A stretch of DNA of 64,000 nt from an uncultured Bacteroidales bacterium (GTDB taxonomy: Bacteria > Bacteroidota > Bacteroidia > Bacteroidales > Paludibacteraceae). Below are positions 18,316-27,064 of the stretch, piece by piece. The DNA is taken from NCBI GenBank assembly GCA_902780495.1, contig CACZFM010000001.1, positions 1 to 64,000 of the forward strand, written 5' to 3'. Made by a program: the position numbers and the translations under genes. Under the pieces are notes generated by a model. It was not told where the DNA came from and ran no database searches. It worked only from the letters and a program-made list of their open reading frames with translations. Each line of letters starts with the position of its first letter. Position 1 is the first letter of the stretch.

Positions 18316-20925
18316 TCAGAATAGACTAAGTTGTTCATCCACCGGCTTACTGCTTTCAGGCAAGTCGTTTGTGATGGTGAAGGGCACATCCAACTCTTTG
18401 TTGTTATGTTCTTCTTTATTCTCCTCATTATTTTCTTCCTGAGCTTCCGGTTCCGGTTGTGGTTCGGGTTCCGGCGTGATATCTGTAATAGAGGAGATAT
18501 CCAGTGTGGTGATGCGTTTTCCTTTTGCTTTCGGAGACTTGACATCGATGAAATCACTCATAGTGATATCCATCGGTTCGCGATTTTCTTCTTTGAAGCA
18601 AATTCTGAACACCGCTTCATCGCGGTCGGAGAGCAACGCGATAGCATTGTCGTCGCTTTCACCCAGGAAACTTTGCACTTTGAGTTGTGCATCCAATTGG
18701 AATCGTTTGCCGTAGTAGTATCCCAAGTCGGCATTCCACATGGCAAGCGACCATACTTTCTCGGGGTTGAATTTCTCAATGATTCGTATGTCGCGGTCAA
18801 AATGAGCAGTCAGTTCAAAGGTGGTGGCGTAATATTCTCCCTTATTGGTGATAACTAATATACGGTCTTCGTCCACAAACTCACCGAGATAGTTGCCTTG
18901 TCCGTCATAATTGATGCGCAGGACATCGGGGTCGAACCACACTTTTCGTCCTCCGAGAGTGGAATGTCCCTTTTGTTTGAGACTGATGGTTTTGACATCG
19001 TATTTTGTCAAAACATTGCCACGTGCGCTGCGGCTCTTGACCGCCAATTCACTCAAATCTTTGCAGACTTCCACTTTCTTTAGATGCAGTGCCGGTTTAA
19101 GTTGGACGCGAATGACTTCCGCCTCACCATTCGGATTGGCTGTGAAATAGACAACTTTACTGCCGGTTTTGCCTTGTGTCAGGTCGTATTCTTTGTCGCG
19201 TGTGACACCTGTCACATTGAAACGTTTCATGTAATAGATGCCGCCTCTTCCGTCCCGATATACCACATTATAGGTGGTGCGAATATCGTTTTTCTTGAAG
19301 ATGGCTACATGCAGTATGTCGGTGCCAATGAAAATCTTCTCGGCAACGCGTGTGACTTTGTATTTTCCGTCTTTATGGAAAACGATAATATCATCGATAT
19401 CGGAGCAGTTGCAGAGATATTCGTCTTTCTTCAGTGCGGTGCCGATAAATCCTTCTTCGCGATTGATGTATAGTTTTTCATTTGCCTCCACTACGGTTTT
19501 GACATTGATACTTCCGAAGTTACGCACTTCCGTGCGGCGCGGATATTTGCTTCCGTAGGTATCTTTCAAATGTTGGAACCATTTGATGGTATATTCCGTA
19601 AGATGGGCAAGGTCTTTTGCGGTTTGTTTGATTTTCTTTTCCAAGTCACGCATCAGTTCATCGGCTTTCTTGGCGTCAAACCGCGTGATGCGTATCATCT
19701 TTATTTCAAACAGCCGCTCGATATCCTCTTTGCGTACATCACGGATGAGTTTGCTTTTCCAGGGGTCAAGGGCATGATCCACAAAAGTAATGGCTTGCTC
19801 TTTGGAGGATGCGTCTTCATAGCCTTTCTCCTTATAGATACGTTCTTCGATGAAAATCTTTTCCAGCGATGTGAAGAAGTATTGTGCTTCCAGTTCGGCT
19901 TTTTGTATCTCCAATTCCTGCCGGAGCAGTTCTTTGGTGTAGTCCACCGACTTGCGCAAGAGGTTGCTGACGGTGGTAAAGATTGGTTTCTTGTCCTCAA
20001 TTACGCAGCAGTTGGGCGATATACTTACCTCGCAATCAGTGAAGGCGTAAAGCGCATCAATAGTCTTGTCGGACGAGGCTCCCGGAGCGAGTTGCACGAC
20101 AATCTTTGCTTCTTCTGCCGTGAAGTCGTCCACTTTGCGGATTTTGATTTTGCCTTTTTCCTGTGCTTTGAGGATGGTCTCTATAATTTTGGATGTGGTG
20201 GTTCCGTAAGGCACCTCGGATATCACAAGAGTTTTGTTGTCATCCGTTTTGGTGATTTTGGAGCGGATTTTCACCATGCCACCCCGTTCGCCATCGTTGT
20301 AGCGGCTGATATCTATTTCCCCTCCTGTCGGGAAATCGGGGTAGAGCACGAACTCTTCGTTACGCAGGCAGGCAAGCGCTGCATCGCAGAGTTCTACAAA
20401 GTTGTGGGGCAGAATTTTGGAGTTCAGTCCGACAGCGATACCTTCCACACCTTGTGCCAGCAGAAGCGGGAATTTGACGGGCAGATGGATGGGTTCTTTC
20501 TTGCGTCCGTCGTAACTCAACATCCATTCCGTTGTTTTGGGGTTGAAAACGGTTTCCAAGGCAAATTTGCTAAGGCGTGCCTCGATGTAACGCGGTGCGG
20601 CGGCGCCATCACCCGTGAGGATGTTTCCCCAGTTTCCCTGACAATCAATCAGCAGGTCTTTTTGTCCCAATTGAACGAGTGCATCGCCTATGCTGGCATC
20701 GCCATGCGGGTGATATTGCATGGTTTGACCGACGATGTTCGCCACTTTGTTGTATTTGCCGTCATCCACCCCTTTCATGGCGTGCAGTATGCGCCGTTGA
20801 ACGGGTTTCAGTCCATCTTCTATGGCAGGAACGGCACGTTCCAGTATGACATAACTGGCATAGTCCAGGAACCAATCCTGGTACATGCCGCTGAGATGAT
20901 ATTTCACATATTTTTCGTCTGTCAT
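18316..20925 (-). CDS. parC: DNA topoisomerase IV subunit A
   Basis: This is the breakage-reunion subunit of a type IIA topoisomerase. The ATG at 20925 overlaps the folB stop (ATGA) and gives 869 residues. It has the 'GLKPVQRRILHAM' segment, the active-site Tyr in 'APRYIEARLSKFALE', a long coiled coil and a beta-propeller C-terminal region. A very acidic tail follows ('PEPEPQPEPEAQEE'), then a final 'DEQLSLF'. The sequence fits the ParC-like A subunit of Bacteroidota better than GyrA. No parE is adjacent. Confidence 0.93.
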   Translation of the reverse strand: MTDEKYVKYHLSGMYQDWFLDYASYVILERAVPAIEDGLKPVQRRILHAMKGVDDGKYNKVANIVGQTMQYHPHGDASIGDALVQLGQKDLLIDCQGNWGNILTGDGAAAPRYIEARLSKFALETVFNPKTTEWMLSYDGRKKEPIHLPVKFPLLLAQGVEGIAVGLNSKILPHNFVELCDAALACLRNEEFVLYPDFPTGGEIDISRYNDGERGGMVKIRSKITKTDDNKTLVISEVPYGTTTSKIIETILKAQEKGKIKIRKVDDFTAEEAKIVVQLAPGASSDKTIDALYAFTDCEVSISPNCCVIEDKKPIFTTVSNLLRKSVDYTKELLRQELEIQKAELEAQYFFTSLEKIFIEERIYKEKGYEDASSKEQAITFVDHALDPWKSKLIRDVRKEDIERLFEIKMIRITRFDAKKADELMRDLEKKIKQTAKDLAHLTEYTIKWFQHLKDTYGSKYPRRTEVRNFGSINVKTVVEANEKLYINREEGFIGTALKKDEYLCNCSDIDDIIVFHKDGKYKVTRVAEKIFIGTDILHVAIFKKNDIRTTYNVVYRDGRGGIYYMKRFNVTGVTRDKEYDLTQGKTGSKVVYFTANPNGEAEVIRVQLKPALHLKKVEVCKDLSELAVKSRSARGNVLTKYDVKTISLKQKGHSTLGGRKVWFDPDVLRINYDGQGNYLGEFVDEDRILVITNKGEYYATTFELTAHFDRDIRIIEKFNPEKVWSLAMWNADLGYYYGKRFQLDAQLKVQSFLGESDDNAIALLSDRDEAVFRICFKEENREPMDITMSDFIDVKSPKAKGKRITTLDISSITDITPEPEPQPEPEAQEENNEENKEEHNNKELDVPFTITNDLPESSKPVDEQLSLF

Positions 20926-21263
20926 AACTCTATTGTTGCCCATGCCGTTTTGCCTCCCACGGGCGGGTTCTTTTTGCTGATGCTTACATGTATTTCGCTT
21001 GCTTCCGGAAACGCGGTCCGGATGGCGTTGCGTATGCGACCTGCCACATGCTCGAGCAAGTTACTCGGAATGGCCATTTCCTGTTTGACGAGGTTGTAGA
21101 TTTCACCGTAGTTGAGGGTGTCGCACAAGCAGTCTGTTTCCACGGCTTTGCTTTCGGGAACACAGAACGACACGCTCACTCGAAACAGGTTGCCTGTTTG
21201 TTTTTCTTCCTCAAATACGCCGTGGTTCGCCTGCAATTCTATGTCTTGCAAGCCTATCCTCAC
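20922..21263 (-). CDS. folB: Dihydroneopterin aldolase
   Basis: FolB cleaves 7,8-dihydroneopterin in folate synthesis. The 113-residue protein begins 'IGLQDIELQANHGVFEEEK', the usual N-terminal signature with the active-site Glu, and keeps the C-terminal 'SISKKNPP' followed by a beta-strand. The start is GTG at 21263, immediately after the stop of the 55-residue membrane protein gene. The stop overlaps the parC ATG, so all three are probably one transcript. Confidence 0.92.
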   Translation of the reverse strand: MRIGLQDIELQANHGVFEEEKQTGNLFRVSVSFCVPESKAVETDCLCDTLNYGEIYNLVKQEMAIPSNLLEHVAGRIRNAIRTAFPEASEIHVSISKKNPPVGGKTAWATIEL

Positions 21264-21431
21264 TTACTTCGCGATTTTGTTGAGCAGGATGTAAGCCAGA
21301 ATACCGATGACTTCCAATACAAGGCTTGCAACCAGCAACCAGTTGTCAGGCATTGCGGTGGCGTAAACGACCAGACAGCATACACCCAGAAGGATGAAGA
21401 TTAAGCCTAATACTTTCAAGAAACTATTCAT
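21264..21431 (-). CDS. Small two-helix membrane protein
   Basis: The ATG at 21431 opens 55 codons ending immediately before the folB start. The product has two hydrophobic helices, 'LGLIFILLGVCCLVVYA' and 'WLLVASLVLEVIGILAYILL', joined by a short 'TAMPDN' turn, and a basic end 'NKIAK'. It is preceded by a strong promoter and is the first gene of the folB-parC run. The function is unknown, but its placement and hydrophobic pattern make it convincing. Confidence 0.75.
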   Translation of the reverse strand: MNSFLKVLGLIFILLGVCCLVVYATAMPDNWLLVASLVLEVIGILAYILLNKIAK

Positions 21432-21461
21432 AATGCATTATTTATTTTTCGAAATTGGCTG

Positions 21462-21492
21462 CAAAGGTACTACTTTTTTCTGATATATGCAA
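21462..21492 (-). promoter_or_regulatory. Promoter of the small membrane protein-folB-parC run
   Basis: On the minus strand TTG (complement of 21490-21492) is followed after 20 nt by TACCTTTG (complement of 21462-21469), about 30 bases before the ATG at 21431. Confidence 0.85.
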
Positions 21493-21528
21493 GAGTTCGG
21501 TGCTTTTTTCGAAGGAAAAGTTCAAAAT

Positions 21529-22608
21529 TTATCGTATTGCCCGATAAATTCCACCAGGTAGGCTTTTTACGAGTCCTTTCATTTCCATCATTGTCAGTGT
21601 CGCGGCAATGGTGCTATAGGGTACACCTGTTTCCATGACAAGGAAGTTGATATGTATGCCGTCCTCTTCGCTGCGGAGTTGTTGTAATAGTTGTTTTTCT
21701 TGTTCGTTAAGTGGCATATTCAGTTCCACCAGTTCGGTTTGTGTGTTGGCGGGTTTGTCTTCCGGTTTCCACATCATTGCCGCAATCAAGTCGTCTGCCG
21801 ATTCAATGAGACCGGCTTTCTGGTCGCGTATGAGTTGGTTGCAACCTTGTGACAGTTCGTCTTGCGGTCTTCCGGGGAAGGCAAAGAGTTCGCGTGCATA
21901 ATCGGAGGCCATGCGTGCAGTGATAAGTGACCCGCCCCGCAGTTTGGATTCCACTACCACAACCGCATCCGCCATGCCGGCAATGATGCGGTCGCGTGCG
22001 ATGAAGTTATGCCGTTCGGGGTCTGTGCCGCTTGGATATTCTGTGAGCAATCCGCCCTTTTCCAATGCGGCTACCGCTTCTTTGCGATGGTACTGCGGAT
22101 ATATTCTGTCCAGCCCGTGTCCGGCAATCGCAAGGGTGGGTATGCCGGCTTCGAGTGCCGCCCTGTGGGCGGCGATGTCAATGCCGTAAGCCAGACCGCT
22201 GATGATGGTCACATCGGGAACTTTGGCTGCCAAGTCCAGCACCAAACGACGTGTCATCTCTTTGCCGCGCTCCGAACAGCCGCGTGTGCCGACCACGCTC
22301 ACCATTTTGCCCTTGTTGGCATGGATATTTCCTTTGCCGTAGAGCAGAATCGGCGCATCCGGACAATTGCGCAGGCGCATGGGATAGGTCTCATCACCAA
22401 AGCAGAACACGTCTATATTATGCCTGCGGATGAAGGACTCTTCGGCTTGGGCTTTCTCCCACGCTTGTGATTTTCCTTCATCCGTTATGTTTTGCCATGC
22501 CTGTTGCGCGGAACCATAGTGCTCCAGCAATTGGCGCAAATGGCGCAACCTGTTGCGGTAGAGTTGCGTCAGGGCTATCAGGTATGTCCGTTCTTCGGAG
22601 GCGCTCAT
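21529..22608 (-). CDS. dprA: DNA processing protein DprA
   Basis: DprA loads RecA on incoming single-stranded DNA. The ATG at 22608 (14 bases after the upp stop) gives 359 residues. It has a SAM-like N-terminal domain, the Rossmann core with 'VSVVGTRGCSERG', 'SGLAYGIDIAAHRAAL' and 'AFPGRPQDELSQGCNQLI', and a C-terminal winged helix. The longer upstream frame overlaps upp and is not needed. Confidence 0.95.
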   Translation of the reverse strand: MSASEERTYLIALTQLYRNRLRHLRQLLEHYGSAQQAWQNITDEGKSQAWEKAQAEESFIRRHNIDVFCFGDETYPMRLRNCPDAPILLYGKGNIHANKGKMVSVVGTRGCSERGKEMTRRLVLDLAAKVPDVTIISGLAYGIDIAAHRAALEAGIPTLAIAGHGLDRIYPQYHRKEAVAALEKGGLLTEYPSGTDPERHNFIARDRIIAGMADAVVVVESKLRGGSLITARMASDYARELFAFPGRPQDELSQGCNQLIRDQKAGLIESADDLIAAMMWKPEDKPANTQTELVELNMPLNEQEKQLLQQLRSEEDGIHINFLVMETGVPYSTIAATLTMMEMKGLVKSLPGGIYRAIR

Positions 22609-22622
22609 CGGCAAGGCGCTAC

Positions 22623-23285
22623 TTACAGTTTCTCGCCGAAGCAAAGGTCACCTGCATCGCCCAGACCGGGCACAATGTATTTCTTCTCGTTCAGCACATT
22701 GTCCACAGCTGCACACCAAACGGTGGTATCTTCGGGCATGTTCTGACGGAGATAATCCAATGCCTGTGTGGTGCCGATGACACATGCTACATGCACTTTG
22801 GCGGGGGTTCCGTGGCTCAATAGGGCTTTGTAGCCCACTTCCATGGACATGCCGGTGGCAAGCATCGGGTCAACCAGCAACAGCGTTTTTCCATCCAGAT
22901 TGGGGGCGGCCAGATATTCAGACACTATCTCCAACTGGGGTTGTCCGTCCACTGTCCTTCCCATACGGCGATAGGCGCTGAGGAAAGCGTTTTCTGCACG
23001 GTCGAACATGTTCAGGAAGCCTTGATGGAAAGGCAACCCTGCGCGCAGGATGGTGCCCAGCACAACGGTATCTTGAATATGCCGTACCGTTGCGGGAGCC
23101 AGCGGAGTCTCTATCTGACGGTCTTCGTACGCCAGTTCACGACTGATTTCCACCGCCATAATTTCGCCGATGCGCTCGATGTTCCTGCGGAAACGAAGAC
23201 GGTCTTGCTGGATGTCTTTGTCCCGGATTTCACCAAGGTATTGGCTGAGGAGAGAATCCTTTTCGGAAAGATTGATGGTACGCAT
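22623..23285 (-). CDS. upp: Uracil phosphoribosyltransferase
   Basis: Upp converts uracil and PRPP to UMP. The 220-residue protein has the PRPP loop 'LLLVDPMLATGMSMEV' and the 'PEDTTVWCAAVD' region. It is slightly divergent from the enterobacterial enzyme but within family range. Its ATG overlaps the stop of the upstream coiled-coil gene (TAATG), and it precedes dprA by 14 bases. Confidence 0.9.
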   Translation of the reverse strand: MRTINLSEKDSLLSQYLGEIRDKDIQQDRLRFRRNIERIGEIMAVEISRELAYEDRQIETPLAPATVRHIQDTVVLGTILRAGLPFHQGFLNMFDRAENAFLSAYRRMGRTVDGQPQLEIVSEYLAAPNLDGKTLLLVDPMLATGMSMEVGYKALLSHGTPAKVHVACVIGTTQALDYLRQNMPEDTTVWCAAVDNVLNEKKYIVPGLGDAGDLCFGEKL

Positions 23286-23941
23286 TACTTCTGGGCTTTT
23301 ACCATGTCCTTAGCTATCTTGATTTCGGTAGCAATCTGTTTGCTGTTCTCTTTCTGTGCAGCTTCCAGATTTTTCAGTTGTCCTTCTTTGGTCTTGATTT
23401 CTTGGTCAAGGGTTTTCAGTTGGTTTTGAAGGGTCTCGATCTCACCCATTTGTTTTTTGATGAAGCTCAGTTCGTTTTGCGACTCGCTGATTTGATTGCT
23501 GTAACGAGTGCTTTGTTCGCCAAGACTCTTGATGAACTCTTCTTTTTGTTTATCTTTCACCAGGTCCAGTTTGCGGATTACGGCTTGTTGGTCGCTGGCC
23601 ACATCGCGCATTTTCTTGATACTCTTCTGGTTGCTTTCCTCGTTCTTTTGCAACTGTTTGTAATTACTGGCCGCTGCTTTGGCGTAGGTAGCAAGATTTT
23701 TTGCGTATTGTTTCTCTTGCTTCAGCTCTTTCTGGAGGTCTTTTAGGGTGTTGGCATCGCGTTTCTGTGCGTCGTCGATACCTTGCAATTGGATGAGCAG
23801 GTTGGCGGGATCGTTCACGTACTTTGCACGGAGACTGTCCAGTTGGAATTTGGTCAATTCAAAGTTAATCGGATTAACGTGTTGTGCGTTTGCACTGATA
23901 GCCGCGATCAGGATAGCGGCAAGGGTCAGAACTTTTTTCAT
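23285..23941 (-). CDS. Secreted coiled-coil protein
   Basis: This 218-residue protein has a clear signal peptide (cleavage after 'ISANA', about residue 19). Almost the whole remainder is predicted coiled coil, with many Lys, Gln and Glu heptads. It has no catalytic motif. It would be periplasmic and elongated, like scaffold or chaperone-type helical proteins. It is first in a transcript with upp and dprA and has its own promoter. I do not recognise a named family. Confidence 0.75.
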   Translation of the reverse strand: MKKVLTLAAILIAAISANAQHVNPINFELTKFQLDSLRAKYVNDPANLLIQLQGIDDAQKRDANTLKDLQKELKQEKQYAKNLATYAKAAASNYKQLQKNEESNQKSIKKMRDVASDQQAVIRKLDLVKDKQKEEFIKSLGEQSTRYSNQISESQNELSFIKKQMGEIETLQNQLKTLDQEIKTKEGQLKNLEAAQKENSKQIATEIKIAKDMVKAQK

Positions 23942-24017
23942 GGTTTTTTCTCCTTTGTTTTATTGAAAAATTGTTTATTGTTATTGTTTCTTAGATTTTC
24001 GTTTTTCTTTCACCGCG

Positions 24018-24049
24018 CAAAATTACTACAAATATTTGGAATATGCAAA
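24018..24049 (-). promoter_or_regulatory. Promoter of the coiled-coil protein-upp-dprA run
   Basis: On the minus strand TTTG (complement of 24046-24049) is followed after 20 nt by TAATTTTG (complement of 24018-24025). The ATG at 23941 lies about 77 bases downstream. Confidence 0.85.
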
Positions 24050-24116
24050 TCTCTGGTGCTTTTTTCGGAATTTATTATCCCATTACTTGCGACCTACGGG
24101 ACGATAAGCAGACAAT

Positions 24117-24269
24117 TTAGATGGCGACTATATGGGGGTCTACGTACTGCACCTGGCCATTCTCACAGAAAATGAGCGGTTGATTGTCGCGACGATGTTG
24201 CTCAACAACACGGCGATAAGATTGTTTTAAGCCCACGCTTAATTTTGTTTCTAATTCACGTTCACTCAT
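24117..24269 (-). CDS. 50-residue partner of the zeta-like kinase
   Basis: The ATG at 24269 overlaps the stop of the zeta-like gene by four bases (ATGA), which makes this short frame convincing. The 50-residue product is charged, with an N-terminal helix 'SERELETKLSVGLKQSYRR' and a C-terminal beta-like 'PLIFCENGQVQYVDPHIVAI'. It could be an antitoxin or a regulatory subunit of the kinase, by analogy with other two-gene modules, but the sequence itself does not reveal a function. Confidence 0.65.
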   Translation of the reverse strand: MSERELETKLSVGLKQSYRRVVEQHRRDNQPLIFCENGQVQYVDPHIVAI

Positions 24270-24844
24270 GTTTTTTGTATTAATTTGTTCCACATTTCCG
24301 GTTCATATATTTGGATTCCGCCAATGGTTTTATTCTGCTTGGCGACTAAAATGGCATCACCATGTGCATTATTATAAACATGTACATTGTCACAAATTGG
24401 CATATATAAGTTTAGTAAATTATAGATGCCGCGCTTGAAACGACGACGAATGTCTTCTTTAGGGATGTTATGCCCACCATTACTGACACGTTGTGCGACA
24501 CGAGCTATCGCTTGCTCCTCATTTGCCAAAAAGAAGAAAATCAAGTGTACCTTATAACCCAATGCTTGTGCGCGATGTACGAGTTGTACATACGAACGGG
24601 TAGCAAGTGTCGTTTCGATAGCAAAATCAACGCGTTGTGGTAATAATTCCTTTATCCTCTCCAACATGATACGCCCTGCCTGAAAAGCCACCGTTTCCGG
24701 AGCAAATGGCGATAGGCCACGAGCTATCTCGTCTGCATTAACAAAATTCGGACAATGCAACACATCGGGAAGCAAGGTGAACGATGCAGTAGTCTTACCT
24801 GCACCGTTGGGACCAGCTATAATATATAAATTGGGATGCTGCAT
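24266..24844 (-). CDS. Zeta-toxin-like P-loop kinase
   Basis: The ATG at 24844 gives 192 residues starting 'MQHPNLYIIAGPNGAGKTT', a Walker A loop typical of the zeta toxin/AAA_33 family. 'NADEIARGLSP' and 'FAIETTLATRSY' follow as expected for zeta-like kinases, then 'RVSNGGHNIPKEDIRRRF'. Zeta kinases phosphorylate UDP-GlcNAc or related small molecules. The epsilon antitoxin is absent upstream; the only partner is the 50-residue gene downstream. Toxicity is not proven. Confidence 0.8.
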   Translation of the reverse strand: MQHPNLYIIAGPNGAGKTTASFTLLPDVLHCPNFVNADEIARGLSPFAPETVAFQAGRIMLERIKELLPQRVDFAIETTLATRSYVQLVHRAQALGYKVHLIFFFLANEEQAIARVAQRVSNGGHNIPKEDIRRRFKRGIYNLLNLYMPICDNVHVYNNAHGDAILVAKQNKTIGGIQIYEPEMWNKLIQKT

Positions 24845-24876
24845 TTGTTGATTCGTATCTTTGTAAGATTGGGCTG

Positions 24877-24908
24877 CAAAGGTAATGCTTTTTTTTCGAA
24901 TATGCAAA
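24877..24908 (-). promoter_or_regulatory. Promoter of the zeta-like module
   Basis: On the minus strand TTTG (complement of 24905-24908) is followed after 20 nt by TACCTTTG (complement of 24877-24884), 32 bases before the ATG. Confidence 0.85.
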
Positions 24909-24966
24909 TAAAAACGTGCAAAAGTTGTAGAAAGCTTGTTTTAGAAGAGTTAGGCACGTTTTAAAT

Positions 24967-25006
24967 GTTAAATTGTTAAACCGTTAAGCCGTTAAATTGT
25001 TATTCG
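24967..25006. repeat. 8-nt tandem repeat GTTAAAYY
   Basis: Five consecutive octamers (GTTAAATT, GTTAAACC, GTTAAGCC, GTTAAATT, GTTATTCG) lie in the gap between the zeta promoter and the AAA ATPase. Unlike the four 11-nt arrays it has an 8-nt period. Confidence 0.7.
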
Positions 25007-25106
25007 GTATGTTTTACAGATACCCCTCCATATATAATGCAAAAAAGAGGCAAAATCTATCACCTGAAATGCAACTTTTTTTTCAAACAAGTGCATTTTT
25101 TTGCAG

Positions 25107-25183
25107 CCACTCTCGCGCTTCTCTCGCAATACATTCAAGCACCTCTCAAGCAGGTCTCATGCAGAGGTTGCGCTGACCTTGCG
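25107..25183. repeat. Degenerate 11-nt phased array, seven units
   Basis: Seven consecutive 11-mers share a phase: CCACTCTCGCG, CTTCTCTCGCA, ATACATTCAAG, CACCTCTCAAG, CAGGTCTCATG, CAGAGGTTGCG, CTGACCTTGCG. Column 7 is T in all seven and the last column is G in six. The array lies just past the 3' end of the AAA_14/DUF4143 gene. Confidence 0.6.
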
Positions 25184-25198
25184 CTGACAAGAAAAGAA

Positions 25199-26386
25199 TT
25201 ATTCAATCAAATGTTCAAGGTTCAGCGAAAGGAATTGCTCCAGATTAAAGGCTTCTCCGCCAACTACCAATTCCACATCCGGGTGGAACCGCTCACTGAA
25301 AACAGGCAAACCTTGGTTGTTCTGACGTCTTCCGCTTTTGACTTCTATGGCAACCAACCGTTTGGAAGTTTGAAGTATAAAATCTACTTCATTCCCATTA
25401 TAACGCCAAAAATAGAGTCTGTATTCCAGCCTGTCTGCATGATTAATCAGATATGCGCCAACGGCCGTTTCCACCCATCTTCCCCATTGCTTCGGGTCAG
25501 AATAAGCATCCCTGAAATTAATGGAGGCTGTAGCACTCAGCAATCCGGAATTATATACCTGATATTTAGGGACTGACTTATATTTTCGAGCATCATCTGC
25601 TGCATATTGTTGAAGGCCGGCCAGCAGTTTGCTTTCATCCAACAGTTGCAGGTAATTGGCTAAAGTCGCCGTGTTTCCCGCGTCTTGCAATTGTCCCAGT
25701 ATTTTGTTGAACGACAGCAATTCTCCGGAATAGGAGCAACCAAGCAAGAAAAGCTGACGTAAAAGGGCAGGTTTCAAAACGCGCTTGGTTGTCAACACAT
25801 CTTTTGTTATAGCCGGTTCAATAATGGCATCCTGCATATATTTTCGCCAGCGTTTCTGATCGTCAATGAGCGAAAATGCGCCGGGATATCCTCCATAATA
25901 GATGTACTGATCCACTGTCATTCCGAAAGCCTCACGCATCTCGTTATATGACCAGTGCTCCATTTCTATAAGCTCGTAGCGACCAGCCAAGGACTCATTG
26001 AGACCATCCTTAATGAGTAAACGCGAGGAACCAAGCAAAACGACTTTTATATTCACATCGCGCATGGTGTCCGCATCCCATTCCGCCTTAACGACTTCAC
26101 TCCAATTGTCCAATTTGTGAATTTCATCTATGACGAGTAGAAATTCGGAATAGTTATTGAGCCGTATGGATTGTCTGGCTTGTTGCCACACGTATCGAAT
26201 CCAACCGGGATTCTTATCCGGTGCATCCTCGGCAGTGGTTAGCAAATGGGGCAAAGTTAGCTCGTTAGCCACCTGCTTAACCAAAGTTGATTTACCCACC
26301 TGGCGTGCGCCGGCAACAACCTGAATAAAATGGCGTGGTTCAGTGATTCGTGACAATAAAACGGATGCTTGTTGACGCTTAAACAT
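25199..26386 (-). CDS. AAA_14 ATPase with DUF4143 C-terminal domain
   Basis: The ATG at 26386 gives 395 residues. The N-terminal AAA part has Walker A 'VAGARQVGKSTL' and Walker B 'FLLVIDEIHKL'. The C-terminal DUF4143 has 'NEVDFIL' and 'LVAIEVKSGR', which resemble a PD-(D/E)XK nuclease core. These proteins are frequent in Bacteroidota, often multi-copy and mobile, and their role is not settled. It has its own promoter and is flanked on both sides by 11-nt arrays. Confidence 0.88.
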   Translation of the reverse strand: MFKRQQASVLLSRITEPRHFIQVVAGARQVGKSTLVKQVANELTLPHLLTTAEDAPDKNPGWIRYVWQQARQSIRLNNYSEFLLVIDEIHKLDNWSEVVKAEWDADTMRDVNIKVVLLGSSRLLIKDGLNESLAGRYELIEMEHWSYNEMREAFGMTVDQYIYYGGYPGAFSLIDDQKRWRKYMQDAIIEPAITKDVLTTKRVLKPALLRQLFLLGCSYSGELLSFNKILGQLQDAGNTATLANYLQLLDESKLLAGLQQYAADDARKYKSVPKYQVYNSGLLSATASINFRDAYSDPKQWGRWVETAVGAYLINHADRLEYRLYFWRYNGNEVDFILQTSKRLVAIEVKSGRRQNNQGLPVFSERFHPDVELVVGGEAFNLEQFLSLNLEHLIE

Positions 26387-26409
26387 AATAGTACTTTTTA
26401 AAATCGGCT

Positions 26410-26441
26410 GCAAAGGTACAAGAAATTCTCAATATATGCAA
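26410..26441 (-). promoter_or_regulatory. Promoter of the AAA_14/DUF4143 gene
   Basis: On the minus strand TTTG (complement of 26438-26441) is followed after 20 nt by TACCTTTG (complement of 26410-26417), 23 bases before the ATG. Confidence 0.85.
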
Positions 26442-27002
26442 ATAAAATTCGCAATTTGTTTAGAAAAAATTCTCAAAGTACTCGGAAAATATTCTCAGAG
26501 TTCCTTTACAAGTTACGGGATTATCACGGGACCATCTGCCGAGGAAGAACCAATAACAGACCGAAATCGCACCAAGTTTGAAGGACGCGCTTCTCTATAT
26601 ATATGCTGCAAAAATATTCGGCAAATATACCTGTTATTGCCGCCGATTTGTATGAAATGCCATGTAAGAAACTGAGAATAAGGTGATAAATGTTTTTTAT
26701 AATTGCCGCTAGTTCTGCCGCTAATGTTTGTGGAATTATTCGCATCTCTTCAGCTGAGGATACGCTGACCTTAAAGAGGTTAAGCACACACCATAATAGG
26801 CCTTCAGATACCGTCGAGATACCGTCGAGATACCGTCGAGATACCGTTGGAATGTTACTTGCCATTTACGAGCGGCTTACGAGAGAGATACGTGAAGCGA
26901 TTGAGGCGCACCGAGAATGTCCGGTGGACAAGGAGTAAGTGCGCCGCGCGAGTCAGCAGAGCTGACATAGAAATCCTTAATGCCGACGATAGCGAGACAA
27001 AA
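26442..27002. other. Gene-poor gap with repeat array
   Basis: No convincing gene is seen in this 560-base stretch. Short open frames on both strands lack motifs and overlap each other. It contains the 11-nt array at 26808-26850 and a small palindrome GTCAGC-AGA-GCTGAC at 26953-26967, directly upstream (plus sense) of the terminator that closes the 16-kb cassette. Confidence 0.6.
26808..26850. repeat. 11-nt tandem array ATACCGTCGAG
   Basis: Three exact copies of ATACCGTCGAG are followed by a fourth, degenerate copy, ATACCGTTGG. The flanking bases to about 26920 may hold further decayed units in the same phase, such as 'TTACGAGCGGC' and 'TTACGAGAGAG', but less clearly. Confidence 0.85.
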
Positions 27003-27032
27003 GCACCGCCTTTTTTATTCAAAAGACGGTGC
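27003..27032 (-). terminator. Terminator at the end of the 16-kb cassette
   Basis: On the minus strand GCACCGTC (complement of 27025-27032) pairs with GGCGGTGC (complement of 27003-27010), with one wobble pair, and TTTTG follows. It lies 33 bases beyond the stop of the last cassette gene. Confidence 0.7.
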
Positions 27033-27064
27033 AAAGATATCGGTATGATAGATTACGTGTAGCA

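Noticed and set aside
19570-21099. 509-residue open frame opposite parC
   Set aside because: It lies wholly antisense to a clear parC/folB coding region, has no domain pattern and reflects codon bias of the opposite strand.
25037-25576. 179-residue plus frame
   Set aside because: Mostly antisense to the AAA_14/DUF4143 gene and begins in the 11-nt array.
26524-26938. Open frames of 113 (-) and 82 (+) residues around the ATACCGTCGAG array
   Set aside because: They overlap each other, run through the repeat and show no motif or start context.
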